64,000 bases of DNA from Janibacter sp. DB-40 (GTDB lineage Bacteria > Actinomycetota > Actinomycetes > Actinomycetales > Dermatophilaceae): positions 1,116,001 to 1,180,000 of the forward strand of contig NZ_CP120360.1 in assembly GCF_029510815.1 (NCBI RefSeq), written 5' to 3'. The notes under the pieces were generated by a model. It was not told where the DNA came from. It saw only the letters and a program-made list of their open reading frames with translations, and searched no databases. The position numbers and the translations under genes were made by a program. The first letter of the stretch is position 1. Every line of letters begins with the position of its first letter. This document shows, in pieces, positions 32,027 to 44,140 of the stretch.

Positions 32027-33195
32027 CCGCGCGGAGGCGCGGCTGGGACCTCGCCGGTCTGCTGCGCTCCGACCTCGTGCTCGTCGCGGCCGCGCTGACC
32101 GCCTCGGGCCTGGGGGCCCTGCTGGTGCACTCCGCGACGCGGGCCGAGGTCGGCTCGGCCTACCTCGTGCGGCATCTGCTCAACCTCGCCATCGGGGTGG
32201 CCATCGCCCTCGTCGCCGTCCGGTTGGACCGCTCGATGCTGCGCGCCCTGGCGCCGGTGGTCTACCTCGCGGGCATCCTCGGGCTCGTCCTCGTGCTCAC
32301 CCCCCTCGGCGTGGAGGTCAACGGCTCGCGCTCGTGGATCCGGGTGCCGGGGGGCTTCTCCCTCCAGCCCAGCGAGCTGGCGAAGGTCGGGCTGTGCGTC
32401 GCCCTGCCGATGCTGCTCGCCCCCGCCGCCGAACGGCGCCAACGCCCCCGCCCGCGCGAGATCCTCCTCGCGGGGCTGGTCACCGGGGTCCCGGTCCTGC
32501 TCGTCATGGCCCAGCCGGACCTCGGGTCGGCCCTGGTGCTCGTGGCGCTCGCGCTCGGTGTGCTCGTCATCTCCGGGGCCGCGTGGCCGTGGCTGCTCGC
32601 CGTCCTCGTCGCCGGTGTCGCCGCCGTGGTGACGGCGTTCACCACGCCCGTGCTCAGCCCGTACCAGCGCGACCGGCTCACCGCCTTCCTCGACCAGGGG
32701 ACGGATCCGCAGGGGATCGGGTACCAGACCCGGCAGGTGCGGGCCGCGATCTCCGAGGGCGGCTGGGGCGGACAGGGCCTGCACTCGGGCGAGCTGACGA
32801 GCGCGGGCGCCATCCCCTTCCAGGAGACCGACTTCATCTTCTCGGTGGCGGGCGAGGAGCTCGGCTTCGTCGGCGCCGCCTTCGTCATCGGCCTCCTCGG
32901 CCTCGTCGTGGCCCGGATCGCGCTCGCGGGCACCCGCAGCGTCGACCCCTTCGTCCAGCTCGTCTGCTGGGGTGTCGCGGCGTGGTTCGCCGTGCAGTCG
33001 GTGGAGAACATCGGGATGAACCTGGGCCTCCTCCCGGTGACGGGACTGCCCCTGCCCTTCCTCTCCTACGGAGGGTCGTCGATGTTCGCCTGCTGGGCGG
33101 CGGTCGGCATCGTGATCGCGGTCACGACCGAGCACCGGGGTCGACCCGGGCAACACACGCGCACAAGGGATCTGGTGCACCAGCGTCCGGCCTGA
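32023..33195 (+). CDS. rodA: FtsW/RodA/SpoVE family peptidoglycan polymerase, RodA type
   Basis: A 390-residue SEDS-family protein with about 10 membrane helices. Motifs include GSRSWIRVPGGFSLQPSELAK, MAQPDLGSALV, the large extracellular loop ending FQETDFIFSVAGEELG (with the catalytic-type Asp), and PFLSYGGSSM near the C-terminus. SEDS proteins polymerise glycan strands from lipid II. RodA rather than FtsW is preferred because dcw genes are absent. The GTG overlaps ribF. A partner class B PBP is not adjacent. Confidence 0.9.
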   Translation: MTARRRGWDLAGLLRSDLVLVAAALTASGLGALLVHSATRAEVGSAYLVRHLLNLAIGVAIALVAVRLDRSMLRALAPVVYLAGILGLVLVLTPLGVEVNGSRSWIRVPGGFSLQPSELAKVGLCVALPMLLAPAAERRQRPRPREILLAGLVTGVPVLLVMAQPDLGSALVLVALALGVLVISGAAWPWLLAVLVAGVAAVVTAFTTPVLSPYQRDRLTAFLDQGTDPQGIGYQTRQVRAAISEGGWGGQGLHSGELTSAGAIPFQETDFIFSVAGEELGFVGAAFVIGLLGLVVARIALAGTRSVDPFVQLVCWGVAAWFAVQSVENIGMNLGLLPVTGLPLPFLSYGGSSMFACWAAVGIVIAVTTEHRGRPGQHTRTRDLVHQRPA

Positions 33196-33298
33196 CCGCC
33201 GGGGTCACCAATGGGTGAACATGTGGACAGGTGGGTGACAATCGACGTACCGGTGGGTCATGATGCGCTCACCGAACGCCCACAAAGGAGTGGCCACC

Positions 33299-35155
33299 GT
33301 GCCTGACACCATCCCCCGCACCCCCGCCGACGAGCACTTCGACGCCAGTGTGTTCGAGGACCGCGCACCGAGTGTGGGTCACCTGCTGCGGCAGCGCATC
33401 GCCGACACCCCCGAGAGCACTGCCTACTCCTTCCCGGCGGGCATCGCCTGGGACGAGTTGACCTGGGCACAGCTCGGGGACCGGGTCTGGTCGCTCGCCG
33501 CCGGCCTCGTCGACCTCGGCGTCCAGCCCGAGGACCGCGTATCCCTCGCCTCGAGCACCCGGATCGAGTGGGTGCTGAGTGATTACGCGATCATGGCCGC
33601 GGGCGCGGCGACGACGACGATCTACCCGACGTCGATCAGCGACGACGTCGCCTTCATCCTCGACAACTCCGGCTCCAAGGTGGTCATCGCCGAGGACGCG
33701 GAGCAGGTCGGCAAGATCCGCGAGGTCCGCGACGCGATCCCGGGTGTGACCCATGTCGTGGTCATCGACCCCGAGGGTGTCGAGCTGGATGACTGGGTGC
33801 TCACCTTCGCCGACCTCGAGGAGCGCGGCGCGGCTCGCCTCGCGGCGGAGCCGGGGCTCGTCGACGCCCGGATCGACGGCACCGGACCCGACTCGCTCGC
33901 GACGATCATCTACACCTCGGGCACCACCGGGCGGCCGAAGGGGGTGCGCCTGCAGCACCGGACGTGGACCTACCAGGGCGCGGCCATCCGGGCGAACGGC
34001 ATGCTCACCCCGGAGGACGTGCACTACCTCTGGCTGCCCCTGTCCCACGTCTTCGCCAAGGTGCTCCTGCTCATCGCCACCGATGTCGGCATGCAGACCG
34101 CCGTCGACGGGCGCATCGACAAGATCGTCGACAACCTCGGTGAGGTCCGCCCGACCTTCATGGCGGCGGCACCGCGCATCTTCGAGAAGGTCTACGCCAA
34201 GATCTCGCTGGGCATGGAGGAGGAAGGGGGAGCGAAGGCCAAGATCTTCGACTTCGCCTCCCGGACGGCCCGGGAGTACTCCCGTGCCCTGTCCGAGGAC
34301 CGCAAGCCCGGGTTGGTCCTGCGCCTGAAGCACTCCATCGCCGACAAGCTCGTCTTCGCCAAGGTGCGGGAGCGGTTCGGCGGCCGGATCCGCTTCTTCA
34401 TCTCCGGCTCGGCCGCGCTCAACCAGGACATCGCGCACTGGTTCAACGGCGCCGGCCTGCAGATCCTCGAGGGCTACGGCCTCACCGAGACCTCGGCCGC
34501 GGCGACGGTCAACCGGCCCTACGCCCTGCGGGTCGGGTCCGTCGGCTGGCCCACCCCCCAGTCGGAGATCAAGGTCGCCGAGGACGGGGAGCTGCTCGTC
34601 CGCGGCGAGCACGTCATGGAGGGGTACCACGACAACCCCGAGGCGACGGCCGAGGTGCTCACGGAGGACGGTTGGTTCCACACCGGCGACATCGGCGAGA
34701 TCGACGAGCGCGGCTTCGTCAAGATCACCGACCGCAAGAAGGACCTGTTCAAGACGAGCAACGGCAAGTACGTGGCGCCCTCGCTCATCGAGTCGACCTT
34801 CAAGGGCCTGTGCCCCTACGTGGGCCAGCTGCTCGTCCACGGCGAGTCGCGGCAGTTCGTCACCGCGCTGGTCACCCTCGACGAGGAGGCCATCCGGCCC
34901 TGGGCGGAGGCCAACGGCCTCGGCGACGCGAGCTACACCGAGATCGTCTCCTCGCTGCAGGCGCGCGAGATGGTCCAGTCCTACGTCGACGAGCTCAACG
35001 CCGGCCTCAACCGGCACGAGCAGATCAAGAAGTTCCACATCCTCGGCCGCGACCTCACCGTCGAGGACGGCGAGCTCACCCCGAGCCTGAAGATGCGCCG
35101 CAAGGTCGTCGCCGACAAGTTCAGGGGGGACATCGAGGAGATGTACCCGAGCTGA
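33299..35155 (+). CDS. Long-chain fatty acid-CoA ligase (AMP-binding, FadD15-like)
   Basis: A 618-residue acyl-CoA synthetase. The P-loop YTSGTTGRPKG is near residues 205-215. A6/A7 regions are present (GYGLTETSAAATVNRP; GWFHTGDIGEIDERGFVKITDRKKDLFKTSNGKYVAP, here spanning about 457-493), and the catalytic lysine is near the C-terminus. It activates long-chain fatty acids to CoA thioesters. The GTG at 33299 was chosen because AAAGGAG at 33284-33290 is 8 bp upstream; the ATG at 33260 lies before that site. The length and motif order match mycobacterial FadD15-type enzymes. Confidence 0.93.
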   Translation: MPDTIPRTPADEHFDASVFEDRAPSVGHLLRQRIADTPESTAYSFPAGIAWDELTWAQLGDRVWSLAAGLVDLGVQPEDRVSLASSTRIEWVLSDYAIMAAGAATTTIYPTSISDDVAFILDNSGSKVVIAEDAEQVGKIREVRDAIPGVTHVVVIDPEGVELDDWVLTFADLEERGAARLAAEPGLVDARIDGTGPDSLATIIYTSGTTGRPKGVRLQHRTWTYQGAAIRANGMLTPEDVHYLWLPLSHVFAKVLLLIATDVGMQTAVDGRIDKIVDNLGEVRPTFMAAAPRIFEKVYAKISLGMEEEGGAKAKIFDFASRTAREYSRALSEDRKPGLVLRLKHSIADKLVFAKVRERFGGRIRFFISGSAALNQDIAHWFNGAGLQILEGYGLTETSAAATVNRPYALRVGSVGWPTPQSEIKVAEDGELLVRGEHVMEGYHDNPEATAEVLTEDGWFHTGDIGEIDERGFVKITDRKKDLFKTSNGKYVAPSLIESTFKGLCPYVGQLLVHGESRQFVTALVTLDEEAIRPWAEANGLGDASYTEIVSSLQAREMVQSYVDELNAGLNRHEQIKKFHILGRDLTVEDGELTPSLKMRRKVVADKFRGDIEEMYPS

Positions 35156-35163
35156 CGCGACGT

Positions 35164-35251
35164 AGCCACCCGGACGAGGTCGGGGTCGCCCCGACTCAGG
35201 GAGTGAGGAACGAACGACCAAGGGGCGGCGCCGGGCCTCGTCAGGGTGGCG
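35164..35251. repeat. Nested inverted repeats in the fadD-radical SAM intergenic gap
   Basis: GCCACCCGGACGAGG (35165-35179) is complementary to CCTCGTCAGGGTGGC (35236-35250) with 1 mismatch. Between them sits a perfect 7-bp hairpin GTCGGGG/CCCCGAC (35179-35195). The structure could terminate fadD transcription. A second related pairing, CCGGACGAGGTCGGGGT with ACCCCGATCTCGTCAGG about 35270-35286, is possible. Confidence 0.55.
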
Positions 35252-35290
35252 ACCTCGACTCGGGGCCCCAACCCCGATCTCGTCAGGACT

Positions 35291-35320
35291 TTGGGAGGGG
35301 GTGGCCAGCCCCCGTACCCT
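35291..35320 (+). promoter_or_regulatory. Promoter of the radical SAM gene (TTGGGA - 18 bp - TACCCT)
   Basis: TTGGGA at 35291-35296 and TACCCT at 35315-35320 are 18 bp apart. The -10 box ends 6 bp before ATG 35327, so the mRNA is probably leaderless. Confidence 0.6.
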
Positions 35321-35326
35321 TGGCCC

Positions 35327-37306
35327 ATGAGCGGTGAGACGATCTTCCCTGCCCTCGAGCCCCTGCTCGAGAAGGTCAGCAAGCCCATCCAGTACGTCGG
35401 CGGCGAGCTGAACTCCACGGTCAAGGAGTGGCAGGTCGGCGGTCACGGGCCCGGGGGCGAGGAGCTGACCGTGCGCTGGGCCCTGATGTACCCCGACGCC
35501 TACGAGGTCGGCGTCCCCAACCAGGGCGTGATGATCCTCTACGAGGTGCTCAACGAGCGCCCGGACGCGCTCGCGGAGCGCACCTACGCCGTCTGGCCCG
35601 ACATGGAGGCCCTCCTGCGGGAGCACGGCCTGCCGCAGTTCACCGTCGACGGGCACCGCCCGGTGGGTGACTTCGACGTCTTCGGCCTGAGCTTCTCCAC
35701 CGAGCTCGGCTACACCAACATGCTCACCGCCCTGGACCTCGCGGGCATCCCCCTGCACAGCAGCGAGCGCACCGACGAGCACCCGCTGGTCATCATGGGT
35801 GGCCACGCCTCCTTCAACCCCGAGCCGGTGGCCGACTTCGTCGACGCCGCGATCGTCGGCGACGGCGAGGAGGCCGTGCTCGCCGCGACCGACATCATCG
35901 GAGAGTGGAAGGCGCAGGGCCGTCCCGGTGGCCGGGTCGAGGTGCTGCGTCGTCTCGCCGCGACCGGCGGCGTCTACGTGCCCGCCTTCTACGACGTCGA
36001 CTACCTGCCCGACGGGCGCATCCAGCGCGTGGTGCCGACCGAGTCGGGCGTGCCGTGGCGCGTGGACAAGCACACGGTCATGGACCTGGACGAGTGGCCG
36101 TACCCGAAGCAGCCCCTCGTGCCGCTCGCGGAGTCGGTCCACGAGCGGATGAGCGTGGAGATCTTCCGCGGCTGCACCCGCGGCTGCCGCTTCTGCCAGG
36201 CGGGCATGATCACCCGACCGGTGCGCGAGCGCTCGATCACCGGTATCGGCGAGATGGTCGAGCAGGGTCTGCAGGCCACCGGCTTCGAGGAGGTGGGCCT
36301 GCTCTCGCTCTCCAGCGCCGACCACTCCGAGATCGGCGACGTGGCGAAGGGGCTCGCCGACCGCTACGAGGGCACCAACACCGGTCTGTCGCTGCCGAGC
36401 ACGCGCGTGGACGCCTTCAACATCGACCTGGCCAACGAGCTGACCCGCAACGGTCGCCGGTCCGGGCTGACCTTCGCGCCCGAGGGCGGCTCGGAGCGCA
36501 TCCGCAAGGTGATCAACAAGATGGTCACCGAGGAGGACCTCATCCGCACGGTCTCCGCCGCGTACGGGGCGGGCTGGCGCCAGGTGAAGCTCTACTTCAT
36601 GTGCGGCCTGCCCACGGAGACCGACGAGGACGTCCTGCAGATCGCCGAGGTCGCCAAGCGCGTCATCGAGACCGGCCGCGAGGTCGCCGGCCACAACGAC
36701 ATCCGCTGCACCGTCTCCATCGGTGGCTTCGTGCCCAAGCCGCACACCCCCTTCCAGTGGTCGCCGCAGCTGGGCGCCGAGCAGACCGACGAGCGCCTGC
36801 ACAAGCTGCGCGACGCGATCCGCGCCGACAAGCGCTACGGCCGCTCCATCGGGTTCCGCTACCACGACGGCCGGCCGGGCATCGTCGAGGGGCTGCTCTC
36901 GCGCGGTGACCGCCGCGTCGGTCGGGTCATCGAGCAGGTGTGGCGCGACGGTGGTCGCTTCGACGGCTGGAGCGAGTACTTCTCCTACGACCGCTGGATG
37001 GCCGCGGCGGAGAAGGCCTTCGAGGGCACCGGCGTCGACGTCGACTGGTTCACCACCCGTGAGCGCGAGGAGGCCGAGGTCCTGCCCTGGGACCACATCG
37101 ACTCCGGGCTGGACAAGGAGTGGCTCTGGCAGGACTGGCTGGACGCCCTCGACGAGACCGAGGTCGAGGACTGCCGCTGGACCCCGTGCTTCGACTGCGG
37201 TGTCTGCCCGCAGATGGGCACCGACATCGAGATCGGCCCCACGGGCAAGCAGCTGCTGCCGCTGACCGTCCTCGGCTCCGGCAAGGAGTCGATGGTGCGC
37301 TCCTGA
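35327..37306 (+). CDS. B12-binding-domain radical SAM protein, TIGR03960 family
   Basis: A 659-residue protein. The N-terminal 200 residues resemble a cobalamin-binding Rossmann region (ALMYPDAYEVGVPNQG; LVIMGGHASFNPEP). The radical SAM core has the cluster motif C-x3-C-x2-C in FRGCTRGCRFCQAGM and later TFAPEGGSERIRKVINK. The C-terminus carries Cys-rich CFDCGVCPQMG. Substrate unknown; the family is typically paired with a DUF2344 protein upstream of rne in actinobacteria. Here the DUF2344 gene follows one gene later. Initiation at ATG 35327 is supported by the promoter position. If cobalamin is bound, the nearby cob genes could supply it. Confidence 0.88.
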   Translation: MSGETIFPALEPLLEKVSKPIQYVGGELNSTVKEWQVGGHGPGGEELTVRWALMYPDAYEVGVPNQGVMILYEVLNERPDALAERTYAVWPDMEALLREHGLPQFTVDGHRPVGDFDVFGLSFSTELGYTNMLTALDLAGIPLHSSERTDEHPLVIMGGHASFNPEPVADFVDAAIVGDGEEAVLAATDIIGEWKAQGRPGGRVEVLRRLAATGGVYVPAFYDVDYLPDGRIQRVVPTESGVPWRVDKHTVMDLDEWPYPKQPLVPLAESVHERMSVEIFRGCTRGCRFCQAGMITRPVRERSITGIGEMVEQGLQATGFEEVGLLSLSSADHSEIGDVAKGLADRYEGTNTGLSLPSTRVDAFNIDLANELTRNGRRSGLTFAPEGGSERIRKVINKMVTEEDLIRTVSAAYGAGWRQVKLYFMCGLPTETDEDVLQIAEVAKRVIETGREVAGHNDIRCTVSIGGFVPKPHTPFQWSPQLGAEQTDERLHKLRDAIRADKRYGRSIGFRYHDGRPGIVEGLLSRGDRRVGRVIEQVWRDGGRFDGWSEYFSYDRWMAAAEKAFEGTGVDVDWFTTREREEAEVLPWDHIDSGLDKEWLWQDWLDALDETEVEDCRWTPCFDCGVCPQMGTDIEIGPTGKQLLPLTVLGSGKESMVRS

Positions 37307-37364
37307 CGCGCCGAGCCTCGGGACACCCCTCCACGGGAGGCGGGCGAAGGGGGACAATCGCCTC

Positions 37365-40232
37365 ATGACCGCGTCGACCCACGAGATCACCGAGGCCCTT
37401 CGTCGCGCCGGGGTCGCCGATGCCCGCACCGACGCGCTGACGGTGGGGATGTACTCCACCGACGCGTCGCTGTACCGGGTGCCCCCGCGAGCCGTCGTCC
37501 TCCCGCGGGAGACGGGCGAGATCGAGGCGACGCTCGCCGTCGCCCGTGACCTGGGCGTCCCGCTGACCGCCCGTGGCGGCGGGACCTCGTGCGCGGGCAA
37601 CGCCGTCGGCCCGGGCATCGTCGTCGACACCTCGCGGTACATGAACCGCGTCCTCGAGGTCGACGTGGACGATGCCGGCGACGGCTCGGCCCTGGTGGAG
37701 TCCGGCGCCGTCCACGCCACCCTGCAGGCCGAGGCCCGGCGCGTCGGGCTGCGTTTCGGCCCCGACCCGAGCAGCCACTCCCGGTGCACCGTCGGGGGCA
37801 TGATCGGCAACAACGCCTGCGGCAACCGCGCCCTCGGCTACGGCCGCACGAGCGACAACATCCTGGCCATGGACCTGCTCACCGCGGCGGGATCGCACCT
37901 GACGGCGACCACGGGAGTAGCGGGGGGACCCCCTTCGCTCACCGGTGACGACGCCCTGGTGACCCGGCTGACCGAGCTGCGTGACGCCCACCTGGAGACG
38001 ATCCGCACCGAGTTCGGCACCTTCGGGCGGCAGGTCTCCGGCTACGCCCTCGAGCACCTCGCGCCCGAGCGCGGCCTGGACATCGGTCGCATGCTCGTCG
38101 GCTCCGAGGGCACGCTCGCGATGGCCACCCACGCCCGGGTGCGGCTCGTCAGCGACCCGCCGGCCACCGCGCTGGCCGTCCTCGGCTTCCCCGACATCTA
38201 CGCTGCGGGCGACGTCGCCCACCTGCTCAAGGGACTCGGAGCGGTCGCCGCCGAGGGCATCGACTCCCGCATCGTCGACGTCGTGCGCGTCCGGCGCGGG
38301 CCGCAGGCCGTCCCGGACCTGCCACGGGGCGCCGCCTGGATGCTCGTCGAGGTCCCGGGGGAGACCACGGCCGACGCGGTCGCGTCCGCCGAGCGCATCT
38401 GCCGGGAGATCGACTCGCTCGACGCCCGCGTCGTGACCGACCCCGCCCAGGCCCGCTCGCTGTGGAGGATCCGCGAGGACGGCGCCGGCCTGTCCGCGCG
38501 CTCGCAGCGCGACCGTCCCGCCCACGCGGGGTGGGAGGACGCGGCCGTGCCGCCGGCGAGGCTGGGGGACTACCTGCGCGCCTTCGACGACCTCCTCGAG
38601 GAGCACGACGTCCAGGGCCTGCCCTACGGCCACTTCGGGGACGGCTGCCTGCACATCCGCCTCGACATCGAGCTCGACACCCCCGGCGCGCAGGAGCGCT
38701 ACCGCTCGCTCGTGGAGGAGGCCGCCGACCTCGTCGCGGCCCACGGCGGGTCGCTGTCGGGGGAGCACGGGGACGGCCGTGCCCGCTCGGCGCTGCTGCC
38801 GCGGATGTACGGGCCGGAGACGATCGCCCTGTTCGGTGCGGTCAAGCACGCCTTCGACCCGACGAACCTGCTCAACCCCGGCGTGCTCGTCGACCCGGCA
38901 CCGGCCGAGGCCGACCTGCGCATCCCCGCCGCGCACAAGGTGGCCGTGCCGCTGGCCTTCGGCTACCCGGAGGACGGCGGCGACTTCAGCCAGGCCGTCC
39001 ACCGCTGCACCGGCGTCGGCAAGTGCCGCGCCGCGGGGACGTCGACGACGGTCATGTGCCCGAGCTACCAGGCGACGGGGGAGGAGAAGGACTCCACCCG
39101 CGGCCGCGCCCGGGCCCTGCAGGAGATGCTCAACGGCACGACGGTCACCGGCGGTTGGCGCTCCCCGGAGGTCCACGAGGCCCTCGACCTGTGCCTGTCC
39201 TGCAAGGGGTGCGCCAGCGACTGCCCGACCGGTGTCGACATGGCCACCTACAAGTCCGAGGCGCTGCACCAGACGTGGAAGGGTCGCCTCCGGCCGCGCA
39301 GCCACTACTCGCTCGGCCGGCTGCCGCAGCTGGCCCGGATCGCCTCGCGCGCACCGCGGCTGGTCAACGCGATGACCTCGCTGCCGGGGCTGAAGAAGCT
39401 CACCCTGCCGGCGGCCGGCGTGGACCCGCGGCGCAACCTGCCGACCTTCGCGCCGGAGACCTTCCGCACCTGGGCCCGGCGCGAAGGGATGATCGCCTCC
39501 GCCCCGCAGATGGCCCGCGCTGACCACCCGGTCGCGCTCTTCGTCGACTCCTTCACCGACCACTTCTCACCGCACGTCGGCCGCGCGACGGTGGCGGTCC
39601 TGCGGGAGGCGGGGTTCTCCCCCTTCGTCCCGGCGGAGGCGATGTGCTGCGGCCTGACGCTGATCTCCACCGGTCAGCTCGACGCGGCGAAGTCCACGCT
39701 GGACGACGCCGCGCGGGTGCTCGCCCCGGCGACGCACGCCGGCATCCCGGTGCTCGGGATGGAGCCGAGCTGCACGGCCGCCCTGCGCCACGACCTCCCG
39801 CGACTCGTCGACTCTGCCGCGGCCCGCACGGTCTCCACCAACGTGCGCACGGTCGCCGAGCTGCTCGGCACCGCCATCGACGAGGGCCGGTGGAGCGCGC
39901 CCGACCTCACCGGGACCGAGGTCGTCGCCCAGCCGCACTGCCACCAGCACGCGGTGATGAGCTGGAGCGCCGACGAGGCGCTGCTGGCGCGCACCGGCGC
40001 CACGGTGACCCGACTGGGCGGCTGCTGCGGGCTGGCGGGCAACTTCGGGGTCGAGCTCGGGCACTACGACGTCTCGGTCCAGGTGGCCGAGCTGCAGCTG
40101 CTCCCGGCGATCCGGCAGGCGGGCACCGACACGGTCCTCCTCGCGGACGGCTTCTCCTGCCAGACGCAGATCGCGGACCTGTCCGAGCGCGAGGGCGTGC
40201 ACCTGGTCGAGCTCCTCTCGCGCGACGCATAG
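37365..40232 (+). CDS. FAD-binding and (Fe-S)-binding oxidoreductase (YdiJ/GlcD-GlcF-like fusion)
   Basis: A 955-residue fusion. Residues about 1-530 are a FAD-linked oxidase of the glycolate oxidase/D-lactate dehydrogenase type (TARGGGTSCAGNAVGPG; CTVGGMIGNNACGNRALGYG; YGHFGDGCLHIRL; SGEHGDGRARS). Residues 540-955 are an iron-sulfur/heterodisulfide-reductase-like half: CTGVGKCRA with a following Cys near VMCPSYQ, CLSCKGCASDCPTGVDM near 610, and two CCG segments (MCCGLTLIS, GGCCGLAGNFG). It probably oxidises a 2-hydroxyacid and passes electrons to the respiratory chain. The substrate is uncertain. It separates the usually adjacent radical SAM and DUF2344 genes. Confidence 0.9.
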   Translation: MTASTHEITEALRRAGVADARTDALTVGMYSTDASLYRVPPRAVVLPRETGEIEATLAVARDLGVPLTARGGGTSCAGNAVGPGIVVDTSRYMNRVLEVDVDDAGDGSALVESGAVHATLQAEARRVGLRFGPDPSSHSRCTVGGMIGNNACGNRALGYGRTSDNILAMDLLTAAGSHLTATTGVAGGPPSLTGDDALVTRLTELRDAHLETIRTEFGTFGRQVSGYALEHLAPERGLDIGRMLVGSEGTLAMATHARVRLVSDPPATALAVLGFPDIYAAGDVAHLLKGLGAVAAEGIDSRIVDVVRVRRGPQAVPDLPRGAAWMLVEVPGETTADAVASAERICREIDSLDARVVTDPAQARSLWRIREDGAGLSARSQRDRPAHAGWEDAAVPPARLGDYLRAFDDLLEEHDVQGLPYGHFGDGCLHIRLDIELDTPGAQERYRSLVEEAADLVAAHGGSLSGEHGDGRARSALLPRMYGPETIALFGAVKHAFDPTNLLNPGVLVDPAPAEADLRIPAAHKVAVPLAFGYPEDGGDFSQAVHRCTGVGKCRAAGTSTTVMCPSYQATGEEKDSTRGRARALQEMLNGTTVTGGWRSPEVHEALDLCLSCKGCASDCPTGVDMATYKSEALHQTWKGRLRPRSHYSLGRLPQLARIASRAPRLVNAMTSLPGLKKLTLPAAGVDPRRNLPTFAPETFRTWARREGMIASAPQMARADHPVALFVDSFTDHFSPHVGRATVAVLREAGFSPFVPAEAMCCGLTLISTGQLDAAKSTLDDAARVLAPATHAGIPVLGMEPSCTAALRHDLPRLVDSAAARTVSTNVRTVAELLGTAIDEGRWSAPDLTGTEVVAQPHCHQHAVMSWSADEALLARTGATVTRLGGCCGLAGNFGVELGHYDVSVQVAELQLLPAIRQAGTDTVLLADGFSCQTQIADLSEREGVHLVELLSRDA

Positions 40233-40235
40233 GCT
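40230..40235 (+). promoter_or_regulatory. -10 box (TAGGCT) for the DUF2344 gene
   Basis: TAGGCT overlaps the stop codon of the FAD/Fe-S gene (TAG at 40230-40232) and ends 8 bp before ATG 40244, suggesting a leaderless transcript. Confidence 0.5.
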
Positions 40236-40243
40236 TGACGCCC

Positions 40244-40975
40244 ATGGCCAAGCAACGCACCCCCGAGGGGCCGCCCCCGCAGCCGCCGGTCCAGAAGCTG
40301 CGCATCCAGTACGCCCGGCGCGGGCGGCTGCGCTACTCCTCGACCCGTGACTTCGGTCGGGCGCTGGAGCGGGCGCTGCGCCGCTCCGGGGTGCCGATGG
40401 CCTACTCGGCCGGGTTCCACCCGCACCCGAAGATCTCCTACGCCAACGGTGCCCCCACGGGGGCGGCGAGCGAGGCGGAGTACTTCGAGATCTCGGTGAC
40501 CGAGCAGGTCGACCCTGCCGCCGTGGCCGCGGCCCTGGACGAGGCGCTGCCCGAGGGCCTGGACATCGTCACGGTCGTCGAGGCGCGCCCGGGTTCGCTC
40601 GCGGACCGGCTGCAGGCCAGTCGCTGGGAGCTGCGCTTCCCGGGCGTGGAGCCGGCGGAGCTGGAGACGGCGGTCGCCGGATTCCTCGCCGAGGAGCGCA
40701 TCGAGGTCGAGCGGATGTTCAAGAGGGGGATGAAGTCCTACGACGCGCGCGGGCCGGTCGAGTGGGCGCGTACCGGGGTCGCCGAGGACGGCTGTGCGAT
40801 ACTGAAGATGGTCGTGCGGCACACCACACCTGCCGTACGCCCCGACGACGTCCTCAGCGCGATCACCGCTGCCACCTCGTTCGCGCCGCCGCGGTCGCCG
40901 ATCGCGACCCGGTTGGCGCAGGGGATCTGGAGCAGCGAGACCGAGAGCGTGGCCGATCCACTGGCCACCGACTGA
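40244..40975 (+). CDS. TIGR03936 family radical SAM-associated protein (DUF2344)
   Basis: A 243-residue protein whose N-terminal domain matches DUF2344: KLRIQYARRGRLRYSSTRDF, ALRRSGVPMAYSAGFHPHPKI, SEAEYFEISVTE, and PEGLDIVTVVEARPGSLAD. The family accompanies, or is fused to, the TIGR03960 radical SAM protein, here encoded 2.9 kb upstream. Its molecular role is unknown. The next gene is rne, in keeping with the usual order. Confidence 0.9.
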   Translation: MAKQRTPEGPPPQPPVQKLRIQYARRGRLRYSSTRDFGRALERALRRSGVPMAYSAGFHPHPKISYANGAPTGAASEAEYFEISVTEQVDPAAVAAALDEALPEGLDIVTVVEARPGSLADRLQASRWELRFPGVEPAELETAVAGFLAEERIEVERMFKRGMKSYDARGPVEWARTGVAEDGCAILKMVVRHTTPAVRPDDVLSAITAATSFAPPRSPIATRLAQGIWSSETESVADPLATD

Positions 40976-41140
40976 GTCGCCGTCGGCCCCGTGGGGGTGC
41001 CGCGCACGGCGCGAGCCACCTCGAGGTAACACGGACTTGCTTCCGCGGGCCACCTGAGCCCGCGAACGCCGCGCCAGCGGCCTGGTCGCACCCTGCGAGG
41101 TGCCGGTGTGGGGCAGGGTCGCCGGCGCTGGAGGTGCCGC

Positions 41141-43963
<2,823 letters not shown>

Positions 43964-43967
43964 CCCG

Positions 43968-44026
43968 CCGTCGAGGGCCCTGCCGGAGCGCGCAGTCGCG
44001 TTTTGCGGCGGCAGGTCCCTCGACGG
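43968..44026 (+). terminator. Long hairpin between rne and rplU
   Basis: CCGTCGAGGGCCCTGCCG pairs with CGGCAGGTCCCTCGACGG (one mismatch) around a 23-nt loop, starting 4 bp after the rne stop. It likely terminates rne transcription. The rplU -35 box falls in its loop and 3' arm. Confidence 0.65.
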
Positions 44027-44032
44027 TAGTCT
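44003..44032 (+). promoter_or_regulatory. rplU-rpmA promoter (TTGCGG - 18 bp - TAGTCT)
   Basis: TTGCGG at 44003-44008 and TAGTCT at 44027-44032 are spaced 18 bp apart. They leave a leader of about 100 nt before rplU, long enough for ribosomal-protein feedback control, although no known leader motif was recognised. Confidence 0.5.
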
Positions 44033-44140
44033 CTACCCTTGGTGCGCCCACCGCGTGGACGCTTCGTGCCCTCGGGCGTGAGGACTGTCTGCCGGTCAGA
44101 CCAGAGCGAGTGCGCCGGAAACGAAAGTGAGTTCCCACTG

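Noticed and set aside
33269..37825. A 1518-codon minus-strand open frame opposite fadD and the radical SAM gene
   Set aside because: It shadows two well-supported plus-strand genes, has no recognisable domain and has the composition typical of antisense high-GC frames.
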